A stretch of DNA of 10,249 nt, from contig DFIX01000003.1 of the NCBI GenBank assembly GCA_002371495.1, positions 28,172 to 38,420 of the forward strand. Direction: 5' to 3'. How positions within the stretch are numbered: the first letter of the stretch is position 1; each line of letters starts with the position of its first letter. The notes below the pieces were generated by a model that was given only the letters and a program-made list of their open reading frames with translations, searched no databases and had not been told where the DNA came from. This document shows positions 8,450 through 10,249 of the stretch, in pieces. The position numbers were made by a program, and so were the translations under genes. The stretch comes from Eggerthellaceae bacterium UBA3686 (GTDB taxonomy: Bacteria; Actinomycetota; Coriobacteriia; Coriobacteriales; Eggerthellaceae).

Positions 8450-10162
8450 TTAGAGCTTCTTCAGCAAACCGAGGATGCCGCGGGCGGCGCCTGAGCCGAC
8501 GGCGCGGCTCGCGCTCGTCAAAGCAGCGTCGATGAACTTGCGCTTCTCCCTGGCTTCCTGCTCGGCCTTCTTCTCGGCGGCGATGCGTTGCTTCTCAGCT
8601 TCTTTTTCAGCGGCGATTCTCTGGCGTTCGGCTTCCTTCTCGGCAGCAATGCGCTGGCGCTCTTCCTCTTTGCGCTGCCTTTCGGCTTCGCGCTCTTCGG
8701 CAATGCGCTGACGTTCCGCCTCCTTCTCGGCGGCGATGCGCTGACGCTCCTCTTCGCGCGCGATGCGTTCGGCTTCCTTCTCTTCGGCGAGCCTTTGGCG
8801 CTCGGCCTCTTTTTCGGCTTCGAGACGCTGCTTGGCTTCCTCTTCGAGGCGACGCGCCTGCTCGGCGGCCTCGGCAGCGGCGATAGCAGTTGCGTTTAGG
8901 ATTTCGTAAGCGCTCTCGCGATCGATGGTAACGTCGTACTTGGAGTGCAACGCGTCGTTCTGTATTATGTAGGATTTGGCGTCATCGGGCGCCTTGTCCA
9001 TCGAACATGTAGGGGCAATGACCATAGCGCGTTGAACGACAGATGGCGTGCCGTCCTCCTGCAAGAAGCTAATGAGCGCCTCGCCCGTGGCAAGTTCGGT
9101 GATGGCGGTTTCGGTATCGAAGTCGGGGTTTACCCTGAAGCTTTCAGCTGCGGCGCGAATAGCCTTCTGCTCGGCCGGGGTATACGCGCGTAGCGCGTGT
9201 TGCACCTTGTTTGAAAGCTGCGCAAGAACCGGGTCAGGGATATCCGCCGGGTTCTGGGTGATGAAGTAGACGCCTACGCCCTTAGAGCGGATGAGCTTTA
9301 CGATTTGGACGATCTTGTCGAGTAGCGCGCGCGGGGCATCGCTGAACAGCATATGCGCCTCGTCGAAGAAGAAGCAGATCTTAGGCTGGTCGAGGTCGCC
9401 GACTTCGGGCAGCTGCTCGTAGAGCTCCGAAAGCATCCACAGGAGGAACGTAGAGTACATGAGCGGCGACTGGGACAAGCGGACGCAGTCGAGCACGTTG
9501 ATGAAGCCCTTACCGTCGGCGTCGCATTTCAGCCAGTCGTTGATGTCGAGCGCAGGTTCGCCAAAGAAGACGTCGCCGCCCGCATCGTGCAGCTGTAGCA
9601 GCGCGCGCTGGATGGCGCCGATAGACTGCGTAGAGATCTGCCCGTACGAAAGCGTGTACTCCTTAGCATGCTCGCCAACATAGTTGACCATCGTGCGCAG
9701 GTCCTTGAGGTCGAGCAAAAGAAGATTGTTGTCGTCGGCAATATGGAAGACGATGTTGAGGACACCCTCCTGCACTTCGGAAAGGCCCAGGAGGCGTGCA
9801 AGGAGGACCGGGCCCATCTCGGTGATGGTCGTGCGTACGGGAAGCCCCTGCTCGCCGAACACGTCCCAGAAACGAGTCGGGCACCCGTGGAAGTCGTAGT
9901 CGGTAATTCCCAGGCCAGCCAAGCGAACAACGAGCTTCTCGGTGGCTTCGCCCGAAACCGCTACGCCCGAGACGTCTCCTTTGATGTCGGCAAGGAAAAC
10001 GGGGATGCCGGCATCGCTCATTGACTGGGCGATCGTCTTTAATGTGACGGTTTTGCCAGTGCCGGTCGCGCCAGCGATAAGGCCGTGGCGGTTTGCTAAA
10101 CGGGGAAGCAGATATACCGGTTCGGTTCCTTTTGCGATTTGAAGCTTTCCATCTACAAGCAT
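8450..10162 (-). CDS. HerA-like ATPase of the DUF853 / YjgR family with long charged C-terminal helix
   Basis: Predicted P-loop ATPase of the HerA/FtsK superfamily. The DUF853 (YjgR) group is widespread and mostly uncharacterised, so a DNA-translocase role is a family guess. In the 570-residue product, Walker A GATGTGKT is at 31-38, a LADIKGD segment at 57-63, Walker B KICFFFDEAH at 261-270 (D267, E268) and YFITQNPADIPDPVLAQLSNKVQHALRAYTP at 299-329, the usual sensor and arginine-finger region; all key residues look intact. From about 436 to 541 the chain is almost pure Glu, Arg, Lys, Ala and Gln in repeats of the EAERQRIAAEK type, a long coiled coil or single helix. The end (ALTSASRAVGSGAARGILGLLKK) is typical of the family. 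ATG start at 10162, with AGGG 8 nt upstream. No hydrophobic segment is visible. The gene stands alone; no NurA-type nuclease partner is in the window. Confidence 0.92.
   Translation of the reverse strand: MLVDGKLQIAKGTEPVYLLPRLANRHGLIAGATGTGKTVTLKTIAQSMSDAGIPVFLADIKGDVSGVAVSGEATEKLVVRLAGLGITDYDFHGCPTRFWDVFGEQGLPVRTTITEMGPVLLARLLGLSEVQEGVLNIVFHIADDNNLLLLDLKDLRTMVNYVGEHAKEYTLSYGQISTQSIGAIQRALLQLHDAGGDVFFGEPALDINDWLKCDADGKGFINVLDCVRLSQSPLMYSTFLLWMLSELYEQLPEVGDLDQPKICFFFDEAHMLFSDAPRALLDKIVQIVKLIRSKGVGVYFITQNPADIPDPVLAQLSNKVQHALRAYTPAEQKAIRAAAESFRVNPDFDTETAITELATGEALISFLQEDGTPSVVQRAMVIAPTCSMDKAPDDAKSYIIQNDALHSKYDVTIDRESAYEILNATAIAAAEAAEQARRLEEEAKQRLEAEKEAERQRLAEEKEAERIAREEERQRIAAEKEAERQRIAEEREAERQRKEEERQRIAAEKEAERQRIAAEKEAEKQRIAAEKKAEQEAREKRKFIDAALTSASRAVGSGAARGILGLLKKL
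8540..8857 (-). repeat. In-gene repeats encoding the charged helix of the ATPase
   Basis: Residues 436-541 are built from 11-residue units of the EAERQRIAAEK type, interrupted twice by 18-residue stretches (11+7) such as EAERQRKEEERQRIAAEK. The matching DNA is a run of degenerate 33-bp repeats (GCGATGCGCTG and related words on the plus strand). The open antisense frames in this stretch are by-products of this composition. Confidence 0.8.
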
Positions 10163-10198
10163 AGCGGCGTCCCTTCGCGTAGGTTATATATGCTGTTT

Positions 10199-10204
10199 AT
10201 TATA
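10199..10204 (-). promoter_or_regulatory. -10 of the DUF853 ATPase promoter
   Basis: On the minus strand a perfect TATAAT stands 36 bp upstream of the start codon. No consensus -35 is found at 17 bp (CACACT is there); motif copy C begins right around that position, so a protein bound to it could affect this promoter. Confidence 0.55.
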
Positions 10205-10224
10205 GGTCATAGATACAAGATAGT

Positions 10225-10249
10225 GTGAGTCAGGCGGCCTGGTAAGGTG
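10225..10249 (-). repeat. Copy C of the three-copy motif, upstream of the ATPase promoter
   Basis: Read on the minus strand: CACCTTACCAGG, then CCGCC, then TGACTCAC. It shares 12 bases on the left and TGACTC on the right with copy B, and TGACTCAC with copy A. It overlaps the -35 region of the ATPase promoter. The outer part of the left arm is cut by the window edge, so its symmetry cannot be tested. Copies A and C face each other as imperfect inverted repeats at the two window ends. Confidence 0.5.

Noticed and set aside
8475..8899. Plus-strand open frames opposite the charged helix of the ATPase
   Set aside because: They are low-complexity Leu/Phe/Ala/Ser-rich shadows of the Glu/Arg repeat on the other strand and have no independent support.

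Overview
The window reads as a housekeeping stretch of a high-GC, Gram-positive-type chromosome. The protein sequences, the lspA–rluA-family pair and GGGGTCAGACCCC-type palindromes between genes suggest the class Coriobacteriia (Eggerthellaceae-like, for example a Slackia relative). That placement is inference from remembered sequence style, not from a search. Seven protein genes fill almost the whole window. I see no rRNA, tRNA, CRISPR array, transposase, phage gene or toxin–antitoxin pair.

Layout: dinB (DNA polymerase IV, +) converges on a DegV-family fatty-acid-binding protein gene (−), with a perfect 12-bp hairpin between them. A 209-bp divergent spacer separates the DegV gene from ileS (isoleucyl-tRNA synthetase, +). 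ileS, lspA (lipoprotein signal peptidase) and an RluA/RluD-type pseudouridine synthase then run in one direction with short gaps and are probably co-transcribed. A 203-bp spacer follows, then coaBC (two steps of coenzyme A synthesis, +). coaBC converges on a HerA-like DUF853/YjgR ATPase gene (−), with a perfect 17-bp hairpin between them. The ATPase promoter lies at the right edge.

The genes are functionally mixed: translesion replication, lipid handling, translation, lipoprotein maturation, rRNA modification and cofactor synthesis. No dedicated new multi-gene system is visible.

The notable structure is in the spacers. (1) Two large perfect palindromes of one apparent family, with cores GGGGTCAGACCCC and GGGGAGACTCCCC, sit at the ileS–lspA junction and in the coaBC leader. 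Both look like REP/MITE-type elements that can also act as terminators. (2) A second, unrelated short motif occurs three times: before dinB, before the pseudouridine synthase gene and before the ATPase gene. It has the form CACC(T)TACC-A/T-GG, five variable bases, TGACTC. One copy is a near-perfect 27-bp palindrome. Its function is unknown; an operator or a small dispersed repeat are the main options.

Start codons were revised for lspA, the pseudouridine synthase and coaBC. In each case the longest open frame runs into upstream repeat or spacer sequence.
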